Below are positions 41,263 through 50,074 of a stretch of DNA of 64,000 nucleotides, piece by piece. Each line of letters starts with the position of its first letter. The first letter of the stretch is position 1. The notes under the pieces were generated by a model. It ran no database searches. It worked only from the letters and a program-made list of their open reading frames with translations, and was not told the DNA's origin. The position numbers were made by a program, and so were the translations under genes. Source of the DNA: JAJEFO01 sp965209045 (lineage in GTDB: Bacteria > Pseudomonadota > Alphaproteobacteria > Rhodobacterales > Rhodobacteraceae); the NCBI GenBank assembly GCA_965209045.1, contig CBDBPW010000003.1, positions 1,488,001 to 1,552,000 on the forward strand, given 5' to 3'.

Positions 41263-42735
41263 CTACAAGTGGTAGATCTCGCCAAACTTTGCGTCGAGAT
41301 AGTCGAGAAGCGGGGCTTCCGAGGGCGCTTCCCCGATCGCACGCTCCATGAGGTCGCGAGGCCTGAACAAGCCGCCAAAGCGGTGGATGCGCTCGCCGAG
41401 CCAGCGACGGGCGGGTTCAGTAACACCCTCTGCCAATGCGTCACCCAGTCCGGACACCTCCCGCACCATGGCGGCATGAAGGCAGCCTGCATAGACATTG
41501 CCCAACGTGTAGGTCGGGAAATAGCCCATGAGACCCTCGGACCAGTGCACGTCCTGCAGTATGCCGTTGGACGGCCTGTCAACGCTGACGCCAAAGTCCG
41601 CTCGGAATCTCTCGTTCCACGCGTCACTTGCGTCATCGGCTTCGAGCCGCCCGTCGACCAGGTCGCGCTCCAGGTCGAAGCGGAGCAGCACGTGGAGATT
41701 GTAGTCGACCTCGTCCGCCTCGGTCCGGATGAAACCGGACGAAAACCTGTTGACCGTTGCGAAGAACGCATCCTCGTCCCCGATGCCGAAATCCCCGAAC
41801 ACGTCCCGCATCTTCCGGAAGAGCCAGCCGGTGAATTCCCTGCTGCGGCCGATCTGGTTCTCGTAGATCCGGCTCTGGCTTTCGTGCACGCCCGTCGACA
41901 CGCCATCGCCAAGGGGCGTCAGGAGATAGGCCCTGTCGATGCCCTGCTCGTAGCAGGCATGGCCGACTTCGTGAATCGTCGAGTAGATGCAATTGAACGG
42001 ATCCTTCGCATCCGTCCGCGTCGTTATCCGCACGTCAAGGCCGGACCCGGACGAGAATGGATGCACTGCCTTGTCAATGCGACCACGCGACCTGTCATAA
42101 CCGAACACCTCCACCAGCTCGGCCGACAGCCGGAGTTGGCCGGACTCGCCGAATTCGTGATCGAGTTCCGGAACATTTCGCTCCGACCCCATGATGCGGT
42201 CGCGCAAGTTCACGAGGCGCGGGCGGAGCGCGCCGAACATCCTGTCAAGCTCGGCCTCGGTCATCTCGGGCTCGAACTCGTCGAGCAGCGCGTCATAGGG
42301 ATTGCCGCCTTCGGCGAGCGCCGCCGCCTTTTCGCGCACCAGCGCCAGGACCTCGCCAAGCTTCGGCGCGAACAGGCCGAAGTCGTCCGTTCGCCGCGCC
42401 TCCGCCCAAACGCGCCGCGAAATCGATCCGGTTCGCGCAAGCGCCGCTGAAAGCTCTTCGGGAACACGCAGGTTGCGTTCGTAGTTGCGGCGAATCATCT
42501 CGATCTGCCGACCTTGCACTTCGTCCGCCGGACGCACCGCCTCGAGCCAGTCTCCGACGCGGGCATCGGTCCGCCGTCGATGCAGGACGCCTTCGAGGGC
42601 GGCGACTTCCTCCGCTCTCTGCTCGCCCGCACCGGACGGCATGACGGTCTCCTGGTCCCAGGACAGCCGTCCCATGACCTGGCCCAGCGCTTCGGTCTCG
42701 CGCTGAAACGCCATCAACTCGTCATACGCGCTCAC
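41263..42735 (-). CDS. carboxypeptidase M32
   Basis: A 490-aa thermostable-carboxypeptidase-1-like metallopeptidase that trims amino acids from peptide C-termini in the cytoplasm. The zinc motif HEXXH is HEVGH at residues 255-259, with the third-ligand region HESQSRIYENQIGRS about 25 residues later, the usual M32 spacing, and VDYNLHVLLRFDLERDL further on. Mostly alpha-helical; length normal for the family. The start is a GTG at 42735 that overlaps the stop of ctaA as GTGA, so it is translationally coupled to the haem A synthase gene. Confidence 0.93.
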   Translation of the reverse strand: MSAYDELMAFQRETEALGQVMGRLSWDQETVMPSGAGEQRAEEVAALEGVLHRRRTDARVGDWLEAVRPADEVQGRQIEMIRRNYERNLRVPEELSAALARTGSISRRVWAEARRTDDFGLFAPKLGEVLALVREKAAALAEGGNPYDALLDEFEPEMTEAELDRMFGALRPRLVNLRDRIMGSERNVPELDHEFGESGQLRLSAELVEVFGYDRSRGRIDKAVHPFSSGSGLDVRITTRTDAKDPFNCIYSTIHEVGHACYEQGIDRAYLLTPLGDGVSTGVHESQSRIYENQIGRSREFTGWLFRKMRDVFGDFGIGDEDAFFATVNRFSSGFIRTEADEVDYNLHVLLRFDLERDLVDGRLEADDASDAWNERFRADFGVSVDRPSNGILQDVHWSEGLMGYFPTYTLGNVYAGCLHAAMVREVSGLGDALAEGVTEPARRWLGERIHRFGGLFRPRDLMERAIGEAPSEAPLLDYLDAKFGEIYHL

Positions 42736-43877
42736 GCCGCATCCCTCACCGATTGATCAAGCGGATAGCTCGCCAGGAACCGCGCCCGAAGGATCATGAA
42801 GAAGAGCAGCACCGCGCCAAGCTGGTGCAGGATCGAAAGTCCCGGCGGAGCAACGTAGAGCACAGTCAAGATTCCAAGCAGCAACTGAAGGACCAGAATT
42901 GCGAGAACCGCCGTGAACGCCCCTCGAGTCGCCCTGTTGCCCGATCTTCGGGCACGCAGCCAGAAGGCGATGCCAAGCGCCAGGAGCAGATAGCCCGCGA
43001 TTCTGTGCATGAACTGCACCAGCCCGGCATTCTCCATGAAGTTCCGCCACGCGGGCTCCAGGTCAAAGGCGGCGGGCGGGAAAAACTGCCCCGCCATGCC
43101 CGGCCAGTCATTGAACGTGCGGCCCGCGTCGATCCCCGCCACGAGCGCCCCGAGCAGAATCTGCAGGAACGCAAGGTGCATGAGGCCCGTGGCCGACGAC
43201 AGCAGCCGCGCGTCCCGCACCCGCCGCGCTTGCAGCAGTCCGACCTCGCTCCGGCCGAGCAGCATCACTTGCCACGCAATGATGCCGAGAATCACGAAGG
43301 CCAGTCCGAGATGCAACGCGAGCCTGTAGGAAGAGACGTCCAGTTCGTCGCCCGAAAGACCTGACGAAACCATCCACCACCCGATCACGCCCTGAACGCC
43401 GCCAAGTGCACCGGGCAGCAGCAAGCGCCCTGTCCAGCCGGCAGGAATGCGGCGCGCGGCGAGAAAGAACAGGAAACCGGCAGCCCAGACGAGGCCCGTG
43501 ATGCGGCCAAGCTGCCGATGCCACCACTCCCACCAGTAGATGGTCTTGAATTCGGCAAGTGTCATGCCTTCGTTCTGGAGCTGGTACTCGGGAATCTGCC
43601 GGTACTTGTCGAACTCCGCTTCCCACGCCTCGACGCCGATCGGGGGCAGGGCGCCGGCGACGGGCCGCCATTCAGTGATCGAAAGCCCGCTATCGGTAAG
43701 TCGCGTCAGCCCGCCAACGACGATCATCAAAACAACCAGTATGCCGAGCGCGGACAGCCAAAGGCGAATGGCTCCCCGGGCATCCTTCCTGGCACCGTCA
43801 ATGACGCCGCCTGCGGGCATGACGACCCGCTCCGCGCCTTCGTCGACTTCCTCGAATATGCTGCGTTTCGTGTTCAT
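42732..43877 (-). CDS. ctaA: haem A synthase (COX15/CtaA, type 2)
   Basis: A 381-aa inner-membrane enzyme converting haem O to haem A for cytochrome aa3 oxidase. Eight membrane segments are visible. The family motifs are VVGGLTRLTDSGLSITEWRPVAG after the first helix, IYWWEWWHRQLGR with the haem-ligand histidine, and MHRIAGYLLLALG and SILHQLGAVLLF with further haem-ligand histidines in the second half. The ATG at 43877 has AAGGGG about six bases upstream; the frame is open far beyond but only with antisense-like sequence. It precedes and overlaps the M32 peptidase gene. Confidence 0.95.
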   Translation of the reverse strand: MNTKRSIFEEVDEGAERVVMPAGGVIDGARKDARGAIRLWLSALGILVVLMIVVGGLTRLTDSGLSITEWRPVAGALPPIGVEAWEAEFDKYRQIPEYQLQNEGMTLAEFKTIYWWEWWHRQLGRITGLVWAAGFLFFLAARRIPAGWTGRLLLPGALGGVQGVIGWWMVSSGLSGDELDVSSYRLALHLGLAFVILGIIAWQVMLLGRSEVGLLQARRVRDARLLSSATGLMHLAFLQILLGALVAGIDAGRTFNDWPGMAGQFFPPAAFDLEPAWRNFMENAGLVQFMHRIAGYLLLALGIAFWLRARRSGNRATRGAFTAVLAILVLQLLLGILTVLYVAPPGLSILHQLGAVLLFFMILRARFLASYPLDQSVRDAA

Positions 43878-43930
43878 CTCCGGCCCCTTGCCTCGAGCAA
43901 TACGTAATTCGGCGTCCGCGGACCGTCCAG

Positions 43931-44665
43931 TCAGTCGTCGTGCTGTTTCCAGCGAACCATCTGGCGCAGGATTCCGTGAAGAACCTGCACGTCCGCCGAA
44001 GTGAGCGGCATGCGCGACCAAAGGTTCCTGAGCATCTGCTTCATCCCGGCAGCCTTTTCCGGCGGGAAAAAGAAGCCGGCATCCTGGAGACGGTCCTCGT
44101 AGTGGCATGCCAGGTGTTCCACTTCCGCAAGCGATGCCGGCAAGGCCTCCATGGGCTTGTGCGCACGACGTGGCGCGCTCCCTGATGCGCGTCGCCATTC
44201 GTACGCCGTCAGCAGCACGCACTGCGCAAGGTTGAGGGAAGGAAATTGCGGATTCACGGGCACCGAAATGATCGCATTTGCCCGTGCGACATCGTCGTTC
44301 CGGAGGCCTGCCCGCTCCGGCCCGAACAACACGGCCACGTCCTGCCCTCCCGCAACCTTGGCTGCCGCATCCTCCATGGCGGCCTGGGGCGTAAGGACGT
44401 CCTTCTTCAGTTCCCGGCTGCGCGCAGTGGTCGCGAGCACGAAGGTCGCGCTTGAGACCGCTTCGGAAGTTGACCCGACCACCCGCGCCTCGTCGAGAAG
44501 CCGTCCCGCGCCGCTTGCCATGGCCGCCGCCCTGGGGTTAGGCCAGCCGTCCCTTGGCGCGACGATCACCATGCGGTCCAAACCGAAGTTCCACATCGCG
44601 CGCGCGGCGGCGCCGATGTTCTCGCCCATCTGCGGCTCTACAAGGACAAAGAGGGGTTGGCTCAC
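43931..44665 (-). CDS. RNA methyltransferase, TrmH/SpoU family (TrmJ-like)
   Basis: A 244-aa SPOUT-fold methyltransferase that most likely 2'-O-methylates position 32 of certain tRNAs. The three SpoU motifs are clear: EPQMGENIGAAARAMWNFG, VLFGPERAGL and SLNLAQCVLL. A helical C-terminal domain (LQDAGFFFPPEKAAGMKQML...) is typical of TrmJ. No ATG exists near the conserved N-terminus; the GTG at 44665 (VSQPLFVLVEPQ) is the likely start although no strong ribosome site lies directly upstream. It is divergent from the thiE-like gene, about 190 bases away. Confidence 0.9.
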   Translation of the reverse strand: MSQPLFVLVEPQMGENIGAAARAMWNFGLDRMVIVAPRDGWPNPRAAAMASGAGRLLDEARVVGSTSEAVSSATFVLATTARSRELKKDVLTPQAAMEDAAAKVAGGQDVAVLFGPERAGLRNDDVARANAIISVPVNPQFPSLNLAQCVLLTAYEWRRASGSAPRRAHKPMEALPASLAEVEHLACHYEDRLQDAGFFFPPEKAAGMKQMLRNLWSRMPLTSADVQVLHGILRQMVRWKQHDD

Positions 44666-44854
44666 GGATGCGCAAATAGGACGCCTCCGGGGCGGGCACA
44701 AGTCTGCTGCGAGGAGCGGCTGCCAATCGGCGAGGGCCGCGTTTCGCGCACATGGCCGGTCTCGGCCAAGGCAGTCAGCGAGAAAGAAGCGCCGGCCTTC
44801 CCACGCATGTGGCAAACGGCTATAGCCTCTGGCGCAAGGCCCGGGAGACGGCGG

Positions 44855-45475
44855 ATGGCGGGTTCGGACAGGCCACAGGTATATTTGCTGACTCCACCGG
44901 AGTTTGATCTTTCGACGTTTCGGGATCAGCTGTCCGCCGTTCTGGATGCACACGAGATCGCCTGCCTGCGCCTTTCTATGGCGACCCAAGACGAGGTCCG
45001 GCTGTCGCGCGCTGCCGACGCTTTGCGCGAGGCGGCACATGCCCGCGACGTGGCGGTGGTGATCGAATCGCATCTCGTCTTCGCCCGGGACCATGGGCTT
45101 GACGGCGTGCACCTCGTCGACGGGTCACGATCGGTCAGGATGGCACGCGGAGCGCTTGGCAAGGACGCCATCGTCGGAGCCTTTTGCCGCACCTCCCGCC
45201 ACGACGGAATGAACGCGGCCGAGGCCGGCGCCAACTACGTTGCCTTTGGGCCCGTCGGCGCGTCGGCCCTCGGCGATGGCACATTGGCGGAACCCGAACT
45301 GTTTGCCTGGTGGTCCCAGATGATCGAGCTGCCTGTCGTGGCGGAAGGCAATCTCGACATCAGCCTTGCTGCGAGCCTCGGCCCGGTCGCTGACTTCATC
45401 GGAATTGGCGAGGAAATCTGGCGGCAGGACGATCCTGCCAAAGCCCTAGCCGGATTCGTCCGCGCTCTCGGCTGA
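44855..45475 (+). CDS. thiamine phosphate synthase-like protein
   Basis: A 206-aa TIM-barrel protein of the ThiE/TMP-synthase family, as commonly annotated in Rhodobacterales. Recognisable parts are VYLLTPPEF at the first strand, DHGLDGVHL (the G.DGVHLG-type strand), GAFCRTSRHDGMNAAEAGANYVAFGPV (the S.H....A...GADY...GP motif) and VVAEGNLD. It would join the thiazole and pyrimidine halves of thiamine, but several residues differ from classical ThiE, so the reaction is less certain than the fold. ATG at 44855 follows GGGAG. Its last 30 bases overlap the 3' end of the convergent acyltransferase gene. Confidence 0.8.
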   Translation: MAGSDRPQVYLLTPPEFDLSTFRDQLSAVLDAHEIACLRLSMATQDEVRLSRAADALREAAHARDVAVVIESHLVFARDHGLDGVHLVDGSRSVRMARGALGKDAIVGAFCRTSRHDGMNAAEAGANYVAFGPVGASALGDGTLAEPELFAWWSQMIELPVVAEGNLDISLAASLGPVADFIGIGEEIWRQDDPAKALAGFVRALG

Positions 45476-46294
45476 ACCTTGCGGATGGGTCGACCGCACC
45501 CGCGCCTCCGCCTCCGCCGCGAGCGTCTTTCGTCCAGCGAAGTCCGCGACGAGCAGCGGTTCGTGCCATGTCACCTCGACCTGTCCTTGGCGTCGCGTCC
45601 CGAGCGTCTGGACGACATGAGGGCCGAATTCCATGCTGCCCCACCAGCCGTAATAGCGTGGGTCCTTTCCTTCCGGCGCGCAATAGACGACCGTGACGGG
45701 CTGGACCCAGAGTTCCGGCAGGCGATCCGAGAAGAGAGCGGCAAAAAGCGTTGACTTGAAAGGCAGGACGCGCCGGCCATCACTTGACGTGCCCTCGGGA
45801 AAGAACAGGATCCTGTGCCCGTCTGCCAGGCGCTCTTCGAAGACCGTCTTCTGGTTCCCGGCCTCCCGTCGTTCCCGCTGGACAAAGACGGTTCCCGTGC
45901 CGCGCGCCAACCATCCAATGCCGGGCCATCTTGCCACTTCGGACTTCGCGACAAAGTAGAGCGGTCCCGCGGCGTTGAGCGTGAATATGTCAAGCCACGA
46001 ACTGTGATTCGACACAATCACGCCCGGACGGTTCACCGGGGCGCCATTGATCTCCAGGCGAATTCCGAGAACACGAAAGGCGTTGCGGCAGACAAAGACC
46101 ACGATCTGCGGCGTCCAAGGCCGCTGGCGGCCGAACAGCGGGCGTTCGACCAGCCTGACCAACAGCAGGATTCCGAAACAGCCGAACACCAGAGTCCCCA
46201 AGACCGTCCCCCTGAAGGCGACGAGCAACCAGCCGAGAAAGCCGGGCCTGTGCACTTCAGGTTCAACATCGGAACGCCAGGTCGGGTCGCTCAT
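45446..46294 (-). CDS. olsA: 1-acyl-glycerol-3-phosphate acyltransferase-like protein (OlsA-like)
   Basis: A 282-aa membrane-bound acyltransferase of the PlsC family. The catalytic HX4D motif is NHSSWLDIF (about residues 104-112), followed by FFPEGTSSDG, the second conserved block. One or two hydrophobic helices precede it (GWLLVAFRGTVLGTLVFGCFGILLLV). The gene directly after, and overlapping by ATGA with, an olsB-like gene is the O-acyltransferase OlsA, which completes ornithine lipid by acylating lyso-ornithine lipid. It could also act on glycerophospholipids. The 3' end overlaps the convergent thiE-like gene by 30 bases. Confidence 0.88.
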   Translation of the reverse strand: MSDPTWRSDVEPEVHRPGFLGWLLVAFRGTVLGTLVFGCFGILLLVRLVERPLFGRQRPWTPQIVVFVCRNAFRVLGIRLEINGAPVNRPGVIVSNHSSWLDIFTLNAAGPLYFVAKSEVARWPGIGWLARGTGTVFVQRERREAGNQKTVFEERLADGHRILFFPEGTSSDGRRVLPFKSTLFAALFSDRLPELWVQPVTVVYCAPEGKDPRYYGWWGSMEFGPHVVQTLGTRRQGQVEVTWHEPLLVADFAGRKTLAAEAEARVRSTHPQGSAESADESG

Positions 46295-47139
46295 GCTCCG
46301 TAGCCCTTCGAGTAGCGAACGCGGGCTGCGGGTTTCATCAGGTCGATGTCGATCACCAGGCAAACGTCTGTCGTGTTGAACTTCTGGTCCACGAAGGCGC
46401 CGTCCCCGACAAATCCGCCGAGCTTCAGGTAGGACTTGATCAATGCCGGCGTGGCACGCATAGCAGCAACCCGGTCGATCCCTTCCGGCGCGAGCAAGTC
46501 CATTGGCTGATAGACTTCTTCACGTGCGCGCACCCTGAGCTGGGGCGGCGCCAGATAGGAATGATGCAGATGCGACAACGGCTCCGCAAGCGCGTCAATG
46601 TCCTTGCCATGGAAGCTCGCGACGCCAAAGAGAATCTCGATGTCCCGTTCGCGCACGTAGTCGGCCAAGCCAGTCCAGAGCAGGTGCAGCGCGATGCCGC
46701 CCCGATACCCTTGGCGCACGCATGAACGGCCAAGTTCGAGGAGCTTCCGGCCGCTTTCGACGAGCACGGAGATGTCGTACTCGTCCTCGGAATAGAACCT
46801 GTCCCGACGGCCTCCCGGCAGCAGGCGGTAGACACCAATTACGTGATCGAGGGTCGAGCGGTTCCGGTTGCCGTCGACAAGGATCAGGTGATCGAAATCC
46901 GGATCGAAATGGTCCCGTTCGAACCGGCCGTCATGATCGGTCATGTCGCCATCTCCACCCAGTTCCTGGATGAACACCTCGTAACGCAGGCGCTCGGCCG
47001 CCAGGCGGTCCTCCTCCGTCGTGGCCAGGCCAAGCGTGAGGTGATCGGCATCAAGATCCATGGACCGCCTGGCGTCTCGAACCGCCGGCTGCCCGCGCCG
47101 AAGGAAGCCCCGGAAGCGTGCAAGGCCTGGCTGGCGCAA
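46291..47139 (-). CDS. olsB: ornithine-acyl-ACP N-acyltransferase (OlsB-like)
   Basis: A 282-aa GNAT-fold N-acyltransferase that makes lyso-ornithine lipid from ornithine and 3-hydroxyacyl-ACP. Conserved stretches are ERLRYEVFIQELGGDG, HLILVD..., VIGVYRLLPG, LELGRSCVRQGYRGG and the C-terminal YLKLGGFVGDGAFVDQKFNTTDVCLVIDID, all characteristic of OlsB. Start could be 47139 or the later ATG at 47061 (MDLDADHLTLG), which fits the family N-terminus better. Together with the next gene it forms the olsBA operon for phosphate-free membrane lipids, usually raised under phosphate limitation; no Pho box was identified here. Confidence 0.9.
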   Translation of the reverse strand: MRQPGLARFRGFLRRGQPAVRDARRSMDLDADHLTLGLATTEEDRLAAERLRYEVFIQELGGDGDMTDHDGRFERDHFDPDFDHLILVDGNRNRSTLDHVIGVYRLLPGGRRDRFYSEDEYDISVLVESGRKLLELGRSCVRQGYRGGIALHLLWTGLADYVRERDIEILFGVASFHGKDIDALAEPLSHLHHSYLAPPQLRVRAREEVYQPMDLLAPEGIDRVAAMRATPALIKSYLKLGGFVGDGAFVDQKFNTTDVCLVIDIDLMKPAARVRYSKGYGA

Positions 47140-47184
47140 GGAAAAAGCCTGGCGCAGGAGAACTCATGGACGCAAAGTTGGCCA

Positions 47185-47370
47185 TCATTCCGGGTGAAGA
47201 ACCGGGACCAGCTCGACCCTGCCGCTGTCGATGACGACCTTTCCCTCATTGGGGAAGTTCACGGTGACGCGCCCGTCGATGCTGGACTGCACCTGGCCGG
47301 TCCCCCAGTCCGGGCGCTGGGGGTGGCGGACGAGGTTGCCCGGGGTCAGCAGGAACGAAATGTCTGTCAT
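47185..47370 (-). CDS. DUF3553 domain protein, 61 aa
   Basis: A small conserved protein: FLLTPGNLVRHPQRPDWGTGQVQS, then DGRVTVNFPNEGKVVIDSG. This is the SH3-like DUF3553 domain, also found near the C-terminus of some helicase proteins, where its role is probably nucleic-acid or protein contact. The ATG at 47370 is at the family N-terminus; the upstream part of the frame is antisense-like. It lies just upstream of olsB on the same strand (gap about 45 bases) and might be co-transcribed. No specific function is known to me. Confidence 0.85.
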   Translation of the reverse strand: MTDISFLLTPGNLVRHPQRPDWGTGQVQSSIDGRVTVNFPNEGKVVIDSGRVELVPVLHPE

Positions 47371-47644
47371 TGCGTGTCGGGCTTTCGGCGTGCTCCGCCT
47401 CTCCGTATCGGACCGGCACGATACCATAGTACGATGCGGAAACAAGGAATGCCGGCGACCGGAATCATGCTCGCCTTGGCTGCGCACTTGCACAGGTTCC
47501 CGGCCAGCTTGAACTCTCTGACTGCCAGCAGTCACTGGTTCGCCGCCCTCACGATGATCCAGGTCGGGCAAGCGGCGAAATGCAGCCGACAATGCGGGTC
47601 CCGTCCGGTGGCCCGGCACTGCACGAGCCCGTGAAGCAGGGAAG

Positions 47645-48910
47645 TCAGCTCCTGACCGCGCCCTCTGCAGTCACAAGATACTTGAAGCTGGTAAGCTGGC
47701 TGGCGCCGACCGGACCGCGCGCATGGAGCTTTCCGGTGGCAATGCCGATCTCGGCTCCCATTCCGAATTCGCCTCCGTCCGCAAACTGGGTCGACGCGTT
47801 CCGCATCAGGATCGCGCTGTCGAGGTTCCGGAAGAACCTGTCCGCGGCATCGTCATCCGCCGTGATGATGCAATCGGTGTGCGAAGAGCCATGGGTGCGG
47901 ATGTGCTCGATTGCACGGTCAATCGAGTCGACGACCTTCACGGCCATCTTCATGTCCAGGTACTCGCGTCCCCAGTCCTCGTCTGTTGCGGGCACGACGC
48001 CTTCCGCTGATTGTGCAGCCTCGTCTCCCCTGACCTCGACACCGGCTTCCAGAAGAACCTTGATCACGGGCTGTCCAATCTCGATGAAGGCATCCTTGTG
48101 AATCAGGAGGCACTCGGCCGCACCGCAGATTCCGGTACGACGGGTCTTGGCATTCAGCACGACGCGAAGGGCGGTTTCCTTGTCGGCTGCTGCATCGACA
48201 TAGACATGCACGATCCCTTCAAGGTGGGCAAAGACCGGAACCCGGGCCTCCTGCTGCACGACGCTCACGAGGCCCTTGCCGCCCCTCGGCACGATGACAT
48301 CGACATGATCCGTCATGCGCAGCAATTCGGACACGGCGGAGCGGTCACGGGTCGGAACGCGCTGCACGGCGTCCCTGGGCAGGCCTGCCGCATCGAGGCC
48401 GTCCAGGAGGCAAGCATGAATGGCGCCGGCAGAGTGGAAGCTTTCGGAGCCGCTGCGCAGGATCACGGCGTTTCCGGACTTCAGGCAAAGCGAAGCCGCG
48501 TCCGACGTGACGTTAGGCCTGCTCTCGTATATGACGCCGACAACACCGAGCGGCGTCCTGACGCGCCTGACATGCAGCCCGTTCGGCCTGTCCCACTCGT
48601 CCATTACCTCGCCCACCGGATCGGGCTGGGCAGCCACGTCGTGCAGGCTGTCACAAATGCCCTTGATGCGGTCCTCATCGAGCAGAAGCCGGTCCATCAT
48701 GGCCGCTGATAGGCCCTTTTCGCGGCCGTAGGCGATGTCTTCCGCATTTGCGACGATGATCTCCTCACGACGCTTCCAGATGGCCTCGGCGGCGCTTTCG
48801 ATGGCGACCCGCTTCGCCTCGGACGACGCAACCGCAAGTTCCATGGCGGCAACCCGTGCACGTCGGCCAATGTCCGTCATGACTTCCTGGACATCCGCAA
48901 GGTCTTTCAT
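47645..48910 (-). CDS. proA: glutamate-5-semialdehyde dehydrogenase (gamma-glutamyl phosphate reductase)
   Basis: A 421-aa NADPH-dependent enzyme, second step of proline synthesis, reducing gamma-glutamyl phosphate to glutamate semialdehyde. PLGVVGVIYESRPNVTSDAASLCLKSGNAVILRSGSE is the family core. The catalytic cysteine lies in RRTGICGAAECLLIH, where relatives often have VCNAMETLL, a known alphaproteobacterial variant. The C-terminal FADGGEFGMGAEIGIATGKLHARGPVG is diagnostic. ATG at 48910 begins the conserved N-terminus. It follows proB by 63 bases on the same strand, so proB-proA form the proline operon. Confidence 0.96.
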   Translation of the reverse strand: MKDLADVQEVMTDIGRRARVAAMELAVASSEAKRVAIESAAEAIWKRREEIIVANAEDIAYGREKGLSAAMMDRLLLDEDRIKGICDSLHDVAAQPDPVGEVMDEWDRPNGLHVRRVRTPLGVVGVIYESRPNVTSDAASLCLKSGNAVILRSGSESFHSAGAIHACLLDGLDAAGLPRDAVQRVPTRDRSAVSELLRMTDHVDVIVPRGGKGLVSVVQQEARVPVFAHLEGIVHVYVDAAADKETALRVVLNAKTRRTGICGAAECLLIHKDAFIEIGQPVIKVLLEAGVEVRGDEAAQSAEGVVPATDEDWGREYLDMKMAVKVVDSIDRAIEHIRTHGSSHTDCIITADDDAADRFFRNLDSAILMRNASTQFADGGEFGMGAEIGIATGKLHARGPVGASQLTSFKYLVTAEGAVRS

Positions 48911-48973
48911 TGCTTGCTCCTTTCCGGCACCGGCGATCGATACACGTCCCCGATGCAATTGTCCAATCAGCGC

Positions 48974-50074
48974 TCAGATTGCCATGTCGTCGCGGTGGAC
49001 AAGTGCCGCGCGCCCCGGATAGCCCAGGATCGCCTCGATGCGGCCGGACCGTTCGCCCTTGATCCTGTCTGCTTCGTCCGACGTGTATCGGGTCAGGCCC
49101 ACTCCCAGTCGCGATCCGTCCGGTCCCAAGATCACGACTGGCTCGCCCCTTCCAAAGATGCCTGACACGCCGGTCACGCCCGCCGGCAAGAGGGACTTTC
49201 CGCCAAGAAGCGCGGGCACGGCACCGGCGTCGACGTGGAACTCGCCCTTGGGCTTCATCGCCGCAATCCATCGCTTTCGTGCCGCTTGTGGGTCGGTCTC
49301 CGCTGCGAACCAGGTCGCTGACGCACCATTAGCGAGCGATTTCAATGGGTTGAGAACCGACCCTCTCGTGATCGCCATGGCTGCCCCACCGGCTGCGGCA
49401 GTCTTGGCGGCGAGAATCTTGGTCTTCATGCCTCCTTTCGCGAGCCCGGTTCCTGCATCGCCAGCCATCGCTTCGATCTCTGGCGTGATGCTGTCAACGA
49501 AGTCGATGCGCCGAGCGTACGCGTCGGTTTTGGGATTGCCGGAGTAGAGCCCGTCCACGTCCGAAAGGAGCACCAGGACATCCGCCCCCACCGTGACCGC
49601 TATCTGGGCGGCGAGGCGGTCGTTGTCACCGAACCGGATCTCATCCGTGGCAACGGTGTCGTTCTCGTTCACGATTGGCACGGCACCGAAGCCCAGGAGT
49701 TGCTCAAGCGTAGCCCGGCTGTTCAGGTAGCGCCGCCTGTCGGCGCTGTCCTCGAGCGTGACGAGCACCTGCGCCGTCGAGATTCCGTACGGCGCAAGCA
49801 CCTCTTCGTAAGCGCGTGCAAGGCGAATCTGCCCGACCGCCGCGGCCGCCTGACTCTTTTCCAGCGGCAGCGTTCCGTCAGGAAGGCCAAGGGCCGCTCG
49901 TCCGAGCGCAATCGCCCCGGAGGAGACGAGCGCGACGTCCTTGCCTTCCTTCTTCAACCAGGCAACGTCCTCGGCAAGAGAGTTGAGCCACGACACGCGC
50001 AGCATTCCGTCCTCGACCAGAAGGGCCGAGCCGACCTTGACGACGACACGTCTTGATTCGCTCAGGGGTGCCAT
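48974..50074 (-). CDS. proB: glutamate 5-kinase
   Basis: A 366-aa kinase, first step of proline synthesis. The amino-acid-kinase domain shows VVVKVGSALLV, VALVSSGAIALG, VPIVNENDTVATDEIRFGDND (substrate site) and VDGLYSGNP. The C-terminal PUA domain (about 275-366, SLLPAGVTGVSGIFGRGEPVVILG) is present, as in feedback-regulated E. coli-type enzymes. ATG at 50074 lies 13 bases inside the end of obgE, showing tight coupling. Proline or glutamate feedback on the kinase is likely by homology. Confidence 0.96.
   Translation of the reverse strand: MAPLSESRRVVVKVGSALLVEDGMLRVSWLNSLAEDVAWLKKEGKDVALVSSGAIALGRAALGLPDGTLPLEKSQAAAAVGQIRLARAYEEVLAPYGISTAQVLVTLEDSADRRRYLNSRATLEQLLGFGAVPIVNENDTVATDEIRFGDNDRLAAQIAVTVGADVLVLLSDVDGLYSGNPKTDAYARRIDFVDSITPEIEAMAGDAGTGLAKGGMKTKILAAKTAAAGGAAMAITRGSVLNPLKSLANGASATWFAAETDPQAARKRWIAAMKPKGEFHVDAGAVPALLGGKSLLPAGVTGVSGIFGRGEPVVILGPDGSRLGVGLTRYTSDEADRIKGERSGRIEAILGYPGRAALVHRDDMAI

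Noticed and set aside
40897..42450. 517-codon plus-strand frame
   Set aside because: Antisense to the M32 carboxypeptidase with its intact HEVGH motif; no start signal.
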